Assembly (NCBI GenBank): GCA_011800805.1
Contig: MPNW01000254.1
Coordinates: 104,461 to 164,684 of the forward strand
Direction: 5' to 3'
DNA: 60,224 bases
From: Hirudo medicinalis
Lineage: Eukaryota > Annelida > Clitellata > Hirudinida > Hirudinidae
The translations under genes were made by a program, and so were the position numbers. This document shows, in pieces, positions 26,230 to 39,440 of this stretch (position 1 is the stretch's first letter; every line of letters starts with the position of its first letter). The notes under the pieces were generated by a model. That model did no database searches. It saw nothing but the letters and a program-made list of their open reading frames with translations, and was not told the DNA's origin.

Positions 26230-27048
26230 TCTGATTAATTTCGTGAGCACAAAGCTGTGAGCTTGTCCTACAGCATATTAACTTGTAAGTGCTACTTTAA
26301 CCAAGTGGTCCTAGATATTTTATGCTGCAATCTGGTTTATTTAAGCCCTCTGATAGTGATAAATGTAGCCTGTACCTTTTATTATTTACCAAATGAAAGT
26401 CTTTTTTGAAAATTGAAGCCAAAACAACTTTGATGCAAATAGTTTTTGTGAACTGCTGAAACAAAACATTCCATGAAACCCCAGTCACAATTTCCAAGAA
26501 ACATTTTTCATGTGTGGAAATTTGTGATGCATCCAAATTTTTCTAAGCAAAATTACAATGTGTTGTTGGGCCTATCTGCAACAACACCTAGATGTTTTTA
26601 TTCAGCTTTACGAATGTAAAATCAATAGTTTGTCAGCACTTCTGGTGGTTTGTAATATTGAAATTGGTCAACAGTGGCACATTGACTATACAAAATCACA
26701 GTAAATTAAGAGTCAAAACTTAATACTCTGAAACAGAATGCAATATCGGACAAAGAAAAATCATGATCTTCACAAGATGACTCAAAAGTGGGAAATACTA
26801 AATTAAACTGCCATCAAAAACATAGATCCTATGATCAACTCTCGAATCTTTGGCAAAGTACATCACAAAAGTTGATTCCTTCAGTTTGATGATTGAGGAC
26901 AGGAAAGAGGTAAAGAATGAAAAAAAAAAAATCACAGCCAAAAACATTATGTTACAGCAACAGCTTTCAATGCATGTGTGGTACCTTGACCTCAATTAAA
27001 ATTGTTCACACTCTGAAGGCATTTGAAACACAGGTGGTGATGGGGAGT
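26230..27048. other. Intergenic between the twin RNAs and DGAT1 3' end
   Basis: There is no supported gene. Open frames at 26297-26536 and 26798-26995 (minus) have no splice partners or recognisable domains. The DGAT1 3' UTR lies at the right edge. Confidence 0.45.
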
Positions 27049-30000
27049 CTACACCCTGTGGGCAATGTAATAATCATGGAAATACATTAGCAAGGCGACT
27101 GGCTGTCCAAGAATCAGCATCATCCACATGAGGATGTTGCCAAGCTTTCCAGTCAGACGAGAGGACATGACAACCAGTGGTACCTGGATAAGGTGGTAAA
27201 AATGAGATGAATCAAATATTTGTTTGTTCCCCAGTTAATTGCATTAAATAACAATTACGTTTTGTACGTGTGGGGATGGTCATGCTATTTACCTATTATG
27301 CTATCAACGTCCTGCCCTCAACTTGCGGGGATGTTTCAGATGATGTTTCATATTCAAACATTTATTAGATAACTTGATGTTAACTAATATAAAAATGACA
27401 CTTAATAAATAAATCTACAAGTTAAAAAAAAATTCTATGCAGTTGTTCAAAGCTGGGATCAAGCAGTGCATTGATAAAGAATAAGAAGTGCAAATGAAGT
27501 TAGTGCCTGCAGAGAGCTTTAAAAAAGCTGCTTATGAATAAATATCTGCAAATATGTTCAAACCTGAAGAGCAAATGAAACAAAGAACCATGGTCTGAAC
27601 ATCTTCAGTGGTATGCTGCATAGGTACTGAAAGATCAAATAGTTTTATTGAAATATAATATTAGTCTGCAGCCAAAACAAGAAATAGTTTTTGTGTTAAA
27701 CTTGTAATGATTTTTGCTTGTCAAAACTTTTTCATTTTTATTTAATTCACATTAGTAAAATGCAATGTGATTCCATCAAATAAATGAGCAAAGTGAGTTA
27801 TGTAACATGAACTCCAGCAAAAGCTTGCCTCATGGAAGAAGGCAGAAATGAGGAAAACGACCATGTTTGCCGTGGTCTTCGAGATGCCTCTTGACAGAAG
27901 GGGCTTGTACACGTGTCTACAAATAATAAATACCAAACAATTTAGCTAAAAAATATTTATTTGTTTTGAATTTTACAAACATTAGATAATTAAAGTATAT
28001 TTATTCCTTGTTATTATGAATATTAGGATATTGACCTATAACAATTTTTTTTTAACCAATTGCATAGCACTTAGTTAATAAAGAATGCTTCATTGAAATA
28101 AAAAAGTAACCTGAGTGCAAATCTGTGGATGGGTATGTTCCACATGGACCAAAACTGCTGAAGGTTTTCAGCATTCCTTAAAAAGACTTGCTTGCTTAAA
28201 AACTTTTACTTTCACAATAATTATAATTAAAAGAAATAATACCTAATAATACTTTACACAAAAATATAATGCATTTGTTGGCATAATAAGGATTTGAGTA
28301 GCATATAATTGATTGTTTAGCAAGAAAACTCACCACCAGTCCTTGTAGAACATTCTGTCCCCGAATCTCATGAGTTCGGCAATGAGATTGCAGCAAGAGT
28401 GGAAATACCAGTAGAAGGCCATCAGCCATATTAGATGATTTGGAATCTTCAAAAGTTAATAAGGTTTTAAACTATTTAGTTATGCAATATGATCACCTGA
28501 ATAGATTTTAGGCAAATAAATGTTCTGTAATGAGCATCAAAAGAAACTCACAGCAAGCTTGAGGATTCTATCAACCATCATTGGATAATTCATCTGCTGG
28601 AACATTTCCATAGAATTCTCCACAGTTGGATAAATCCACTGCAATCGTTTGTAAGTGGAAGATTTTAATGGAAAATAACAAAACACGTAAAAGCAATACG
28701 ATCAAGATGATAAATAAATATTGACAAAAATCGTTAATAATCTGACCTGCTGTATCAGGCTGAGCATGAGGCCCCAAAGAAAAAGCTGCAGTAAATAAAA
28801 GCATTTCATAATATTATGACTCAACAAGGATTAGTCTGTAAACATAATCTTGACTCAAACAAACCTTTATAACAATTTAAATGAATAGCATTAGCACTCC
28901 ACTCATCCATCCATCCAAGAGATTGCAACAATTAAGATTTGAATTTCTTAAATACAGGAAAAGATGTTCCAACACAAAAGTACGACTCAATCAGACAAGA
29001 ACTCCTATGTAAACGTTCTTATTGCATCACTCCAAATATCAAAACATCTCCAAGCAATGCATGCCAAAAAATCCTTAACTCTTGCGACCATGCAAAACAA
29101 ACCGATTCCACAGCTCTGCTCATGAGGAATCTCTTCCTTATTCTTGTTGTTTTGGGGAAATTCAATTCATAGCAGACGGTTGGAGCAAGTAGGAAATAGC
29201 ACAAGTCTGTCAAAAGGTGTTCTGTTGTAATATTCATTATTGCAATTTAAGAAAACATTTTGAACTTTTATAAACCTCTGATATTGAGATTGTAAGGATA
29301 CTTCTGGTGCTCAATGTATACCATGTATCTCTTTGGATCAATGGAATCATCCAACTTCTTTGGCACATCCAAACCTGTAAATATAATCAGCATCATCATC
29401 AAGCAGTAAATGTCTATATATCCTTTTATCACAACAACCATCTAATTCGAGGATCCATTACAAGCTCACAAAACCCTACAAGCGATTATAATTTGATTGT
29501 TAGCACAAACTACGATGTGCTTCTTAATGTTTCCCTTCAATATGTTCAACTAACAGATAATAATTACAAATTTCAAAATATTATACAAAATAATTGCAAA
29601 CCATGATCATCCACAGAGTTGAGCATTCTGAGGGAGTTATCATTCCTCAGTGACATTGATCTCTGGCTTGGAGGTCCACAGTCACAAGCTTTCTTTGCAG
29701 ACTCCTTGGACTCTCCAGAACTGCTCTGAATGGAGGACTTGTTTCCACCAGAGACACAACGGGCACCCATGCATTGTTGCAGCTTTTTGATGGTCCTGGG
29801 GGAGAATCCCCTGAATTTTCCATTCATTTGTTGCTTCCTCAGATGTTGCCGACACCATTTGTTCACCTGCACGTAGGAAGTCAACTTCAGGAAGATGATG
29901 ACGCAGAAACCCAGGAGAGGCGACGAGAGAACTGGAATTTAGAACAGTATCTGTGATAATTTTTCATGTCTCTAATGAAAATTTATCCCCATAATTGGAT

Positions 30001-32196
30001 CATAAATCATTGATGGCATTGCATTCACCACTGCAAAATCTTGAACTTTTTTATATCAAGACTTGAGTTGAGTTATCCAAAACGGGTTAAGAGCTTCAAA
30101 AATACCTTGAATAGAATTGACTACAAACTAAGAGTCACTCATCATCTTGCATCAAAATGCAAGACTATAATGACTGACATCTTATCATATCTCTGTGGTT
30201 AACATTCCAACAAACTCACATGGATGCGGATGGAAGTGATAGACGAGAACAGCAGGCAGAGATATTTCAATGAGCAGGTTCACAGAATGGAGCACTGTGA
30301 TGACAGGTTCAGGGCAATTTGTCTGATTAAAAAGAAAACAAATTTATGTATGTTAACATCATTAAATAAAGCCAATTTATACTCACAAAGGCTGCCATCT
30401 TCTCAATAAGAAAGGTTATAGTCACAAACAATCCAAGTCCTATGAAGCATCAGAAGTAAATTGTTCAAAATAAATAACTGAATTTGAATTACAACGAACA
30501 TATGAATATATTAAAAATAAGCACACTAAATATTTCTTATTACAAAATACAGTTGTGATGACAGAGAGTCATCATGAATGTTTGTGAATCTCAATGCTGT
30601 TTTGTCTCAACAGGCTCCTGGCTAAAATATATTACAGCCTTCTAAATTGAGGTCCATTAAGCTTAAGTGGATGAGGACTGATTACAAAGCAATTAGCTCA
30701 AGATGTGGAGAAAAACTCTAAATGTATTTATTAAAACACCTACAAATTATTCTATATATAAGACTAAAATGCTAATCAACTAGAATAATGTACAAAATGA
30801 ATCCAACAAACATTTAGGACAACCGTGGTTAAAATCATCAAGATAACCATGCAGTATTGCAAAAAGCGGGTCTAGGTCATTTATAACACACAAGCTTGAC
30901 TGTCAATCAAGAATAGCAACCACACTCACCTAAAACAATCCACAGTGTAGGGAAATTTGTTGGCGAATGAACAACGATTCTGTACCAGTTTACTGGATCA
31001 ATGAGGATGCCATACCTGGAAATAATTCCGATTCCAAGTCACATCCTGTCATGAATTTCTACTTCAACGACATTCAAATTAAAAATAAAAGATATAGAAA
31101 GCAGATAAATTCAATCGAGGGGGCGTCACTTATGCCAGGCTAAGGATTCGTTCAGAAGCATTTGCCTGTTTCTATTATCGTTTTTAATACACACACATTA
31201 TAAAGCTTAAGTGATGCAATTCAGAGGTTGTAGCGAGCTAAGAAATGATTAATAAATAAATAATAACAACATCCTTGGAAAATAAAAAATTTCTATTAAA
31301 TGTACGAAGACCAAATTTAACCTTTGTTCGATAAAAACTCAAATTAAAAATTAATTTACTTAAAAATGCAAGGAGTATTGATCCACAAAGACAAGCAACA
31401 TCTCAAGTGATGACAATCTTACTAACTTCATAAGGTTTTCCAATGCAGCCCTTCCTGTTGTGAACACCTACAATATTAACTTAATGCATTTCAAGTTAAC
31501 TAATTGCAGGATTTATCTAAGATTTAAAACTGTTTAAGCAGTACAAGAAAACCTATTTCTTCACCAATACCACTATCATCATCAAAAGCACATGATATAT
31601 CGATTTCAAGCATCTGTGCCATAAAATAGACAACATCATTTAAACATTCTGGGCAACTGCTTCTATTTTGAGCACACTCACCAGCATCAGCATGCACCAA
31701 TTGAGGAGACCTCGGAAGTTGTGGAAGCCACTCGAGGTGCTGAATGGGGAATCACATGCTTGATGGCATCTACGGTCAAGAGTTAATTTAGGCCTCTAAA
31801 GCTTTTCATCAATATGCATTTGAAAACAAGTTTAGCTTAACTGCATTGTAGTAATTTAGATTTGTATTAATATGTAATTTGATAGGGAACAGTTTTAAAT
31901 CTGGAATGCATTGCAAGTTCTTTTAGATCAAATCTGCATGATTCAACTTACGGCAAATCCGGTCGATCTTCTCCATTCAACAATTTCTTTCTGTTTTCTT
32001 CATCATAAACACTGGAGCTGTAACTATATGTTCTTTTAACAGTTCTTAATGTGCAATTCTTTCTTTGCCTCAATCCACCTTGATCCGATGAACGCATCTC
32101 GGATTCATCCGCTCCTCTTTTGGATTTATTAATTTTATCTTCGTTTGAATCGTCACTATAATCCGCAGCCGGTGCATGGCTCATTGTGTCGGTCAT
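27049..32196 (-). CDS. DGAT1: Diacylglycerol O-acyltransferase 1
   Basis: This MBOAT-family ER enzyme joins diacylglycerol and acyl-CoA to make triacylglycerol. Sixteen exons: 32196-31952, 31769-31682, 31467-31427, 31015-30930, 30439-30387, 30322-30220, 29931-29602, 29374-29276, 29221-29103, 28785-28747, 28638-28552, 28446-28334, 28176-28111, 27916-27829, 27626-27564, 27183-27049; 584 residues, all phases consistent. Diagnostic blocks: [76 protein letters not shown] and SAFFHEYL with the catalytic His, ending [12 protein letters not shown]. The N-terminus is basic and Ser-rich, as in the family. Exon 29931-29602 holds a roughly 70-residue Cys/Ser-rich linker absent from vertebrate DGAT1. The intron after SAFFHE starts GC rather than GT. 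The start at 32196 is the first ATG in frame; a GTG-led extension upstream was not used. Confidence 0.95.
27627..27828 (-). other. GC-AG intron of DGAT1
   Basis: The exon ends CATGAG and the intron begins GCAAGC. It ends TTTCAG before TAC CTA. Only this junction joins SAFFHE directly to YLCSIPL, as in all DGAT1 proteins. Confidence 0.8.
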
Positions 32197-33682
32197 ATCG
32201 GTTGATGACAATCTCACTTTCTTTCGAACTGCGATTCTTGAAATATAGTATGAAAATTGCTTTAAAGATATTTTATTCTACTAAGTATCTTCAGTTTTGT
32301 TTCAATTCATCGGAAACTAGTTGTAATTAATCAGAACCGGCTACCACTAACCAGCCGACCATCTCGAAAGAAACATCACGCAAATAAACCAAACGACAAT
32401 AAAAAAATACCTACCCTAGAGCCAAGAATAGAAACAAAGTGAACTTTAAACTCCTCGATTGTGGCTTATTCGGTGAGAAAGTCTTATGAATATTTCATCA
32501 CGTCTAAATTTTAGAATTAAGAGCACGCATATTTGTATTCATATTAAATGAATAAATTGGCTTGACTGTTCTTCACTTGCAATTCTAATAAGCACTGTTC
32601 TTAATTCATTTCATTAATGATTCTCGATCACATTTATATTATACACGGGTTAACATTGCGTTTGAAATTCTTAAAATATTTGATTGTAAAAAGAAATATC
32701 ACCTTTTCTCATGTGACATTGTTTGTTCCAGGTTAAAGAAATACCGATTCCAATCAGAAATAAATTTTTTCAGCGTATGCTAAATAAAATTAAATGCGAC
32801 TAGTCGAACATTAACATACAAATATATTCAGAGACTATTGTTCAAATAATTAGCCAACTGCTTATGTTCTTAAATATTTCGACGTTTAAACTGATATTAC
32901 ATCGAAATGTCTCGTAGATACATTCCGAATGTGTCACTGTTTGAAGTCAATATCTGGGATTTTCTTACCTGAATAAATATTGTGCTATTTTAACTTATTT
33001 AAAATAATAATGTTACAATTTTATCACCAAGGTTTCATTAAAATTATTAAATTTATACTGTGTCATAATTTGTTGCTACAATATAACGCAAAACCTGTCA
33101 AAGTTCTTAGCACGAATAATTTTCATCAAGGTATTTGTAACAATGACCAAAAATTAAATCACTTGATTAATGACCGTAAAACATTAATGAAGTAGGCCAG
33201 CCAAAAAATATTGGCCCAAGATAATTGAACTTTGCAAGTTTCAGGGTCATGAGTTGCGATCCAATTTTTGGCTGACGAAATGTTTCAAAGTTTCTTAAAA
33301 ACAACTTGGTTGTGATAACTAAAAAATAAATTTAGTTGATAATATTTATTGCTTATTCTAAATCGTGTGTGTTTTTCATCAGATGATCAACCATTTGGAA
33401 AGTTCATTCGAAAGCATTGTTTAGCTTCACGTAAAATTTCATTCAACCTACTAGCTACTATTTATTATAATTTATGTTTACATAGCGCATATGAATTAAA
33501 GATTTAAAAACGCTCCAAACAAATTTGATAACAAGGATTCGCCGTTACTGCATCACTAATTTATTTCATTTTCGTAAAAATCATTAATCTTCAAAATCTT
33601 GATTTTGTAAACCATTGTTTAATACATTGCAAAGGAGGCATTCATCTCAAAGCAAAGGATCGTGATATTATAACCATCGACA
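32197..33682. other. Divergent intergenic region, DGAT1 and unrecognised gene
   Basis: There is no coding exon. It contains the promoters of the two divergent genes. An imperfect inverted repeat, AGCCAAAAAATATTGG near 33201 and CCAATTTTTGGCT near 33262, could form a hairpin. No other structure was noticed. Confidence 0.45.
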
Positions 33683-36600
33683 ATGTCTAAAATAACAAAT
33701 GACTTCATTTACAAACCGTTTCCAGTTGATAAAACGAAAGTAGTTGACAACAAAAATAGAGCTTTGGAAAGAGTTGAGGCTGGTCGTAACAAAAAGAAAG
33801 ACTTGATCAAAAGTGGGGAAGAAGCGGAGTTGAAAATCATTTCCAACTTTCACCCTTCTCCAGGACCTGTTCTGCTCTGGAAAAGTGACTCACTTTTGAA
33901 GGTCTGCGACGTTTGTGATTACATAGATGAGTGCGGTCTGCCAGCAATTCTTAAAGTGATAGGGGGAAGCCCTCTGCTGAAGCTGGATAAAAATGACGTG
34001 AGTCAAAAATTAGATTACTTTTTAATCGAGAAATATAAGTAATGCGAAGAAATGTAAAAATCATATTTTTAGTAATTAATTAAAGAACGCTTGTTTATAT
34101 TCCGAAAATAAAACATTTCCTTTTGATGATATCCTTGAAATGAACAAATAAACTGACATTTGCAAGTGTTTATTAATTTGTGGATATATTTGAATAAATG
34201 TTCGAATTTTGTCCCTTTTCCTCCAATTTAAACATTCCTCATGTTTATAATGATCAGCGACATCGCCTTCTTTTTTTTATCCTTATCATCATGCCATCAC
34301 CACCATTAATAAACCCCTTTAGAAAATATTGGCGTTTACCCACGGTTTGGAAACGAGGAGAACATGTGAAGAACAAGATTCAGGGAGATGTTACACAATT
34401 TGCTGCGAAAAAAGACATCTGTCCGAACGTCCACCAGAGGATCCAACAGACCACACAATCATCAACCGGTGGAGAATCTCAGCTCAGCCTCACTACATGA
34501 CCTGGTTTCAGGAGGAGAGCGAGTACCTGGCAGAAGAGGAAAGAAATGGAACGATAAACAAACTCAAAGACAGGAAACGTGGTGCCAGATATTCTTCCAA
34601 GTTTATCATCGTAATTAGCATGAAGAACGGTGAGTGAATGAATCTTCCTAACATTTGCAAATGTATAAATAAATAAATATCAAAAAAGCACAAATTTTAA
34701 TAACTTGTGTAAAAGCATGAATGCCTATTTTTGATAGAAAGATTGTCGCGGTCTGAAGTTAGTCTCTCCTAGCTTAAGTTATCCGACAGACAAAATGTTT
34801 CAACAGTGTCCCTGGATAATATTTCGACAGGCACAGACAGTACTTATCTTTAATGCTATCTGTAAATGCAACATTTATTCTCTGTGTCCTTGTATTGAAA
34901 ACCCTTCACTGGCAATTTTAAACTGATTAAACAGTAAACAAGATTTTATTGAAAAGAACTTTTACTAAGCTGTAATCGTAATTTTGTATTAAATGATGTT
35001 TTTAATTGGAATTTTCTTGAATTTTTTTTTAAATTCTAAAATTTCTATTTCTAGACACTCAAAAACCATGAAGGATATCTTTAAAAATCGTCGTGGTTTT
35101 TGCGTACAATGTGCATGAATGTAATTCTTAGCAAATTCACAACAGTAATGTTGGGTTTCAAATTATTGAATCATTTGTAATGAAACTTTATACAACCTTT
35201 GTTCATGTTAACTCTGTCAGAGTTTTGCTGTACCAATGTACAAATGCTCAAACATAGCCTTCTCGAACATAATAACTCTCACATAGTTTTGTGGATGATA
35301 TTAAATCCCATTCCGTTAACAAAATTCACTCCTCGTCCTCCTCCTCTTCTTGTGGTTAAGACCTCCGCCTCTCCCGATGGCACGGACTCGAACCCCATTG
35401 GGGGAACCATCCTAATCATGTAGCTATTTAATGGGAGGCAATGTATCACATTTTCGTGTGGTGGCATCCCAGCAACTTGACGATTCTGGACTTTAAAATG
35501 ATTAATAACGTTTCAATCTGACAATAGTTGGCGGTGGTCAACCGTACCTGTGATTCATCGTAAAATATGCTGCAGGAAAAACGCACTGACTGAATTCGTG
35601 ACATCACAAGTGGAACCATCCCATGAAAACTACTTCCTCAATTTGGTTACAATGACAACAACATAACTCGACAAGATAATATGATACTAAGATATCACTT
35701 ATGCAATCTATACTTCAATAATTCATATTTCAATGTCATATTTCAATTGCAATGTCACTTATTTGGGTGATAAATAATTGTGACATTGTCACAAAAGTCG
35801 GCATGACAATATTTAATTTGGTTAGCATAATTTATGTATATCGGTTAATGTTTTGTTTTAATATTACACTTATAAAATACCGAACCTATGAAGTTATCTT
35901 ATAAAGGAAGCTAGTCACTTAGATTTCACTTGACATTTCTTTCAATGTCAGGACAATATTTTTAAAATGACAGCATTTTCTAGCGGAATGCAGAAACAGC
36001 AATTTGAGTGGCATGATGTAGATTGTGTTTATTTGTATGCTATGCAACAGAACCTCTAGGCAGGCAAATAAAAGTTGAAGTTTAAACTTCTTTGTTCGAA
36101 AATTCTTTGTAATTGCCTGCATAACTTTCACGCTTGGCCGAACCTGACTAAACTGAAAAGTTGAATGCTTAACATTCCGATTTGTTGACTCTTCATTTCA
36201 ATCTAGGCGACTTTCATTTGAAGTCCAAACATTGTTACTAAATCCAGCTTTGAAGGACAATCTTAAGTAAATGTTAGATACTTCGACACTCATTAATGTG
36301 TCTCCCCATTGATACTCAATGATACTCGCACATGAGAATGGAGTGGGTCGCGATCGTAAATATGTAAATAATTTTAATGCCGTCGGTTTTGAGATTTCTT
36401 GTTTATTAATAATTTATTCTCTTCGCTGGAGTTCGTCCGCTGCAACGTTGGTGGGATTCGAAGCCACTTGAAGTTGAACAAAGTGAAGACAAGTTGAGGT
36501 GCACGTCAAAATTGACGATTGTTTCCTAGTTGATTGTTTCCCAGAACGTGGATGCATATTATTACTCGTGAGAACATACCAACGCGATTGAAATGAGAGA

Positions 36601-38777
36601 GAGAGGAAGAGAATGCTTTTGGCATTTGGTCTGCTTAGCGTTTGAATAACAATTGCTTTGTTAGGCGCATTAAACTTCTTGCTCCTTGCATCGTTATGGA
36701 TGTAGGCAATTATCTCAAGTGTACAGTCTTAGTCGATTTAAAACTTTCTTAAATTTGAAAACCAGCTTGAAGGACAGCACCAATACCATGGTGCTATTTA
36801 AACTGAATACATTTGTTAACATCATGAGTTGATAAAACAAAAGCGAGTGCAAGCTGACCATTTTGATATTGCATGTTCGCGAACAATTTACGTAAATTAA
36901 CAGAAAATATAATAAAACGTCAACAAAACGTCAATAAATTAATCAACGCCTAAAATCGACGTTTTGGGCAGAAATCTGAGAATGCTAAATCTAAAAATAA
37001 CTGCCTTCCATTGTGACCATTCAAAGCCTCAGAAAGTTATTTATCCGACATCAGCAGGAACCAACTCGCATTGACTAAAACCATTTCAGGTAACAGGTAC
37101 GACTTAAGAACACCTTACGCTGCCATTGGTCGCCTGGGAATGAGATATCATTCATACAATGACATATTCCATAAGTGAAACACAGCTTCATTCTTAAGCA
37201 ATGTAATCCGCCTGTACTTAAATATATGCAGTGACATTCATACAGTGATGTACATGCAGCAATGGTTACATACATGTATACATATATGGTTATATCGGGG
37301 ACATAAATGCAAGTGTATTTCAATTTCATTAGTAGCATAACATTTGTTTGACCTAGTTATCTAATATTATTCATCAAACGCTTTAATGAAGACATGTTAA
37401 TCCAAATCATTCTTGATGTGAGAGATATATTCAACTTCCTCAATCGAACCAAATTCGAAAATTCTCCAGGATATATTATTTTAAACAATTCACTGGGCTA
37501 ATAAATTAACAACGTGTAAAATAAATTAACATAAATATTAATTTGAAAATAAACTCATTTAAAATAATATCTTCGTCGCTGATCTCAGACCTACTGGGAT
37601 ATGAACCATTCCTTATCAGCGAGGACATGGGACTCATGTTCAGCATTGCTGTCGGCATTGACGACTGCTCCACAGAGCAGTGGACAGAATACTGCAACGC
37701 CCATCACAGAACTACCAAACAGTCTTCCATCAGAAATCTCATAAAAGGTAGAATTTGTGGACTGTCAGGATTTGTGGGGACTGAACAATTTAAAATTTGC
37801 GTTTCTTCAATGGTTGGTTAAAACAAGCGCAAGACCTTAAATATTAACTTAAATATTAATTATGGTTAATTATTAAATTACATGAATTTTCGTTTGACAA
37901 GATTTGATTGCAGTGATTTAAAACGAAAATTGATCAAAAATTGTTTAAATGGTTTCTTCTTCGAATGAAAATGTAAAGCTTACGCTGTAATCAATATCGT
38001 TACCGCATCTGCACGCTTTGAAGACCCTCAGTAAGAAAAGCTTTATAACATTAAAAATTGCTTCTGAAATATTTAGACATGCTTGTCGCTGGTATTAGTA
38101 ATATTGTGTTGATGTTCCGATTAACAGAAATAAAGCAGGAAAAACTTTACCTAGACATCGTACAAGACAACAACTACAACTCCGACGTGATTCCATTTTA
38201 CCTCGACAACTACGTCATTTCATCTCCACCACAAACGTTCTCCTACATGACCTCTAGATCAGATGAGAGTCACCATAGAATTCCTATGGAAGGAGAACAG
38301 CAACTTTCTTCACGTTCCACGTCATCTTCGAATCTTCATCCCGCCCATGCCACAGACAGAGGAAGCAAATTAAATCAGAGTAAAAGGAACCACCCAATCA
38401 TGGGCACCTCTGCCAAAGAAGCTCTCAAAACATCCGGCCTCAACAAACCCGTCAACAGCACACAAGTTGAGGAGAGCGTAGGCTCTCTTTATCCATCCGC
38501 ATCAGCCTCAAAACATTTGATTTGTGTTCCGGGCAAAACCGCCAGACAGTTTCCCAATTCATCCCTTGATTCCAAAAAAGGTCAAAAAGAACAGTCTCCA
38601 AACGGATACACTTCAAGCACGGGGCGATCCTCTTTTCCGACCAGAAGTATTTCTTCAACAGCTTCGCCACCTTCCGACAAAATAAATAATTTCACCAAAC
38701 TGAAAAACAAATCCAATCTTGACGTCATGCTGGACGATGGCTACTTCACCAAATCTGAAATGGGGGTTCCTTTTTAA
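33683..38777 (+). CDS. Unrecognised four-exon gene, Ser-rich C-terminus
   Basis: The model joins 33683-33997, 34323-34629, 37589-37747 and 38128-38777 (476 residues). The junctions are GTGAGT/CTTTAG (phase 0), GTGAGT/CTCAG (phase 1, across a 2.96-kb intron) and GTAGAA/AACAG (phase 1). Exon 1 holds FHPSPGPVLLWKSD and DYIDECGLPAILKVIGGSP. Exon 2 holds INRWRISAQPHYMTWFQEE and a charged helix. Exons 3-4 hold LLGYEPFLISEDMGLMFSIA, EQWTEYCNAHHRTTKQSS and DVIPFYLDNYVISSPPQTF, then a Ser/Lys-rich, probably disordered tail ending in VMLDDGYFTKSEMGVPF. No signal peptide, membrane helix or catalytic motif is visible, and I do not recognise the family. Exons 1-2 and 3-4 could be two genes: an alternative third exon at 34831-34853 would end the first after eight codons. 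Confidence 0.5.
34630..37588. other. Large putative intron or intergenic region
   Basis: There is no convincing exon on either strand. Apart from a tRNA-like A/B-box segment near 35352-35400, it is unique AT-rich sequence. Confidence 0.4.
35352..35400 (+). mobile_element. tRNA-like segment with A and B boxes (pseudo-tRNA or SINE head)
   Basis: TGGTTAAGACC (A-box-like, 35352-35362) is followed by GGACTCGAACCCC (B-box-like, 35384-35396), the spacing expected for a tRNA gene. The flanks do not form a clear acceptor stem, so this is probably a pseudo-tRNA or the head of an old SINE unrelated to copies A-D. Confidence 0.35.
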
Positions 38778-39156
38778 TTTCTAACAAAATTAATTAAATT
38801 AAATTACAATTAACATTAAAATAATATTTCATTAAATGTTAAAATTAATTCACCATTTCGTTTCTTCTTCGCAATACCTTTGCTTGCATATTCTTCTAGT
38901 GAGTCAAATATTTTTGCTACAATTTTTTTATCCTGATGTCTGATTTTGACGAGTTGATCTTTTTGTCTATTTGCTTGATTATGAACTGATTAAAACGTCA
39001 TTAAATATTGGATTGTTGTTCTCCAAAACAAAATTTCAAAGAATAAATAAATGCCAATTATTTTCTAAACAAAAACATAGCCACTCGACATGTACAGAGA
39101 TTGGTTACTGGTTGAGATATCAAAACGCATTTTGAAAACAGCGACTGCTTTGTCTC
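38778..39156. other. 3' flank of the unrecognised gene
   Basis: No further gene was seen. It is AT-rich sequence up to the transposon target duplication. Confidence 0.4.
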
Positions 39157-39349
39157 ATTGCACGTTTAGGGTGCTGCGGAAAAAAATAATTTTTCAAATC
39201 AAAATGTAATAGTTTTGGGAACTATTAAAGAACTAAAACTTGTCCCCTGGGTAGTAGAAAAGTTTCACATTCATGTCATTGCATCAATTGCGTCCTGATT
39301 TTCACTATCAAAATTCAACTTATTTTCGTGCTACATTTGTTCATGGTGT

Positions 39350-39440
39350 TTTTTTTTCTGTTTACTTGATATAAACTTATCCATTCTGTTTACTTGATAT
39401 AAACTTATCCATTCTGTTTACTTGATATAAACTTATCTAT
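39350..39440. repeat. Three 28-bp tandem repeats
   Basis: The unit TTTACTTGATATAAACTTAT plus CCATTCTG occurs three times, the last with one substitution. It lies inside the transposon, touching the 3' end of its reading frame. Confidence 0.85.

Noticed and set aside
29276..29300. GTATCCTT on the minus strand as a U12 donor in DGAT1
   Set aside because: It lies inside coding sequence ([10 protein letters not shown]), and the real donor follows.
34831..34853. Possible short terminal exon for the 33683 gene
   Set aside because: Phase-compatible, but it gives only eight codons and leaves the 37589 exon without any upstream partner. Kept as an alternative only.
36440..36470. GGGATTCGAAGCCAC as a tRNA B box
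   Set aside because: No A box at the expected distance on either strand.
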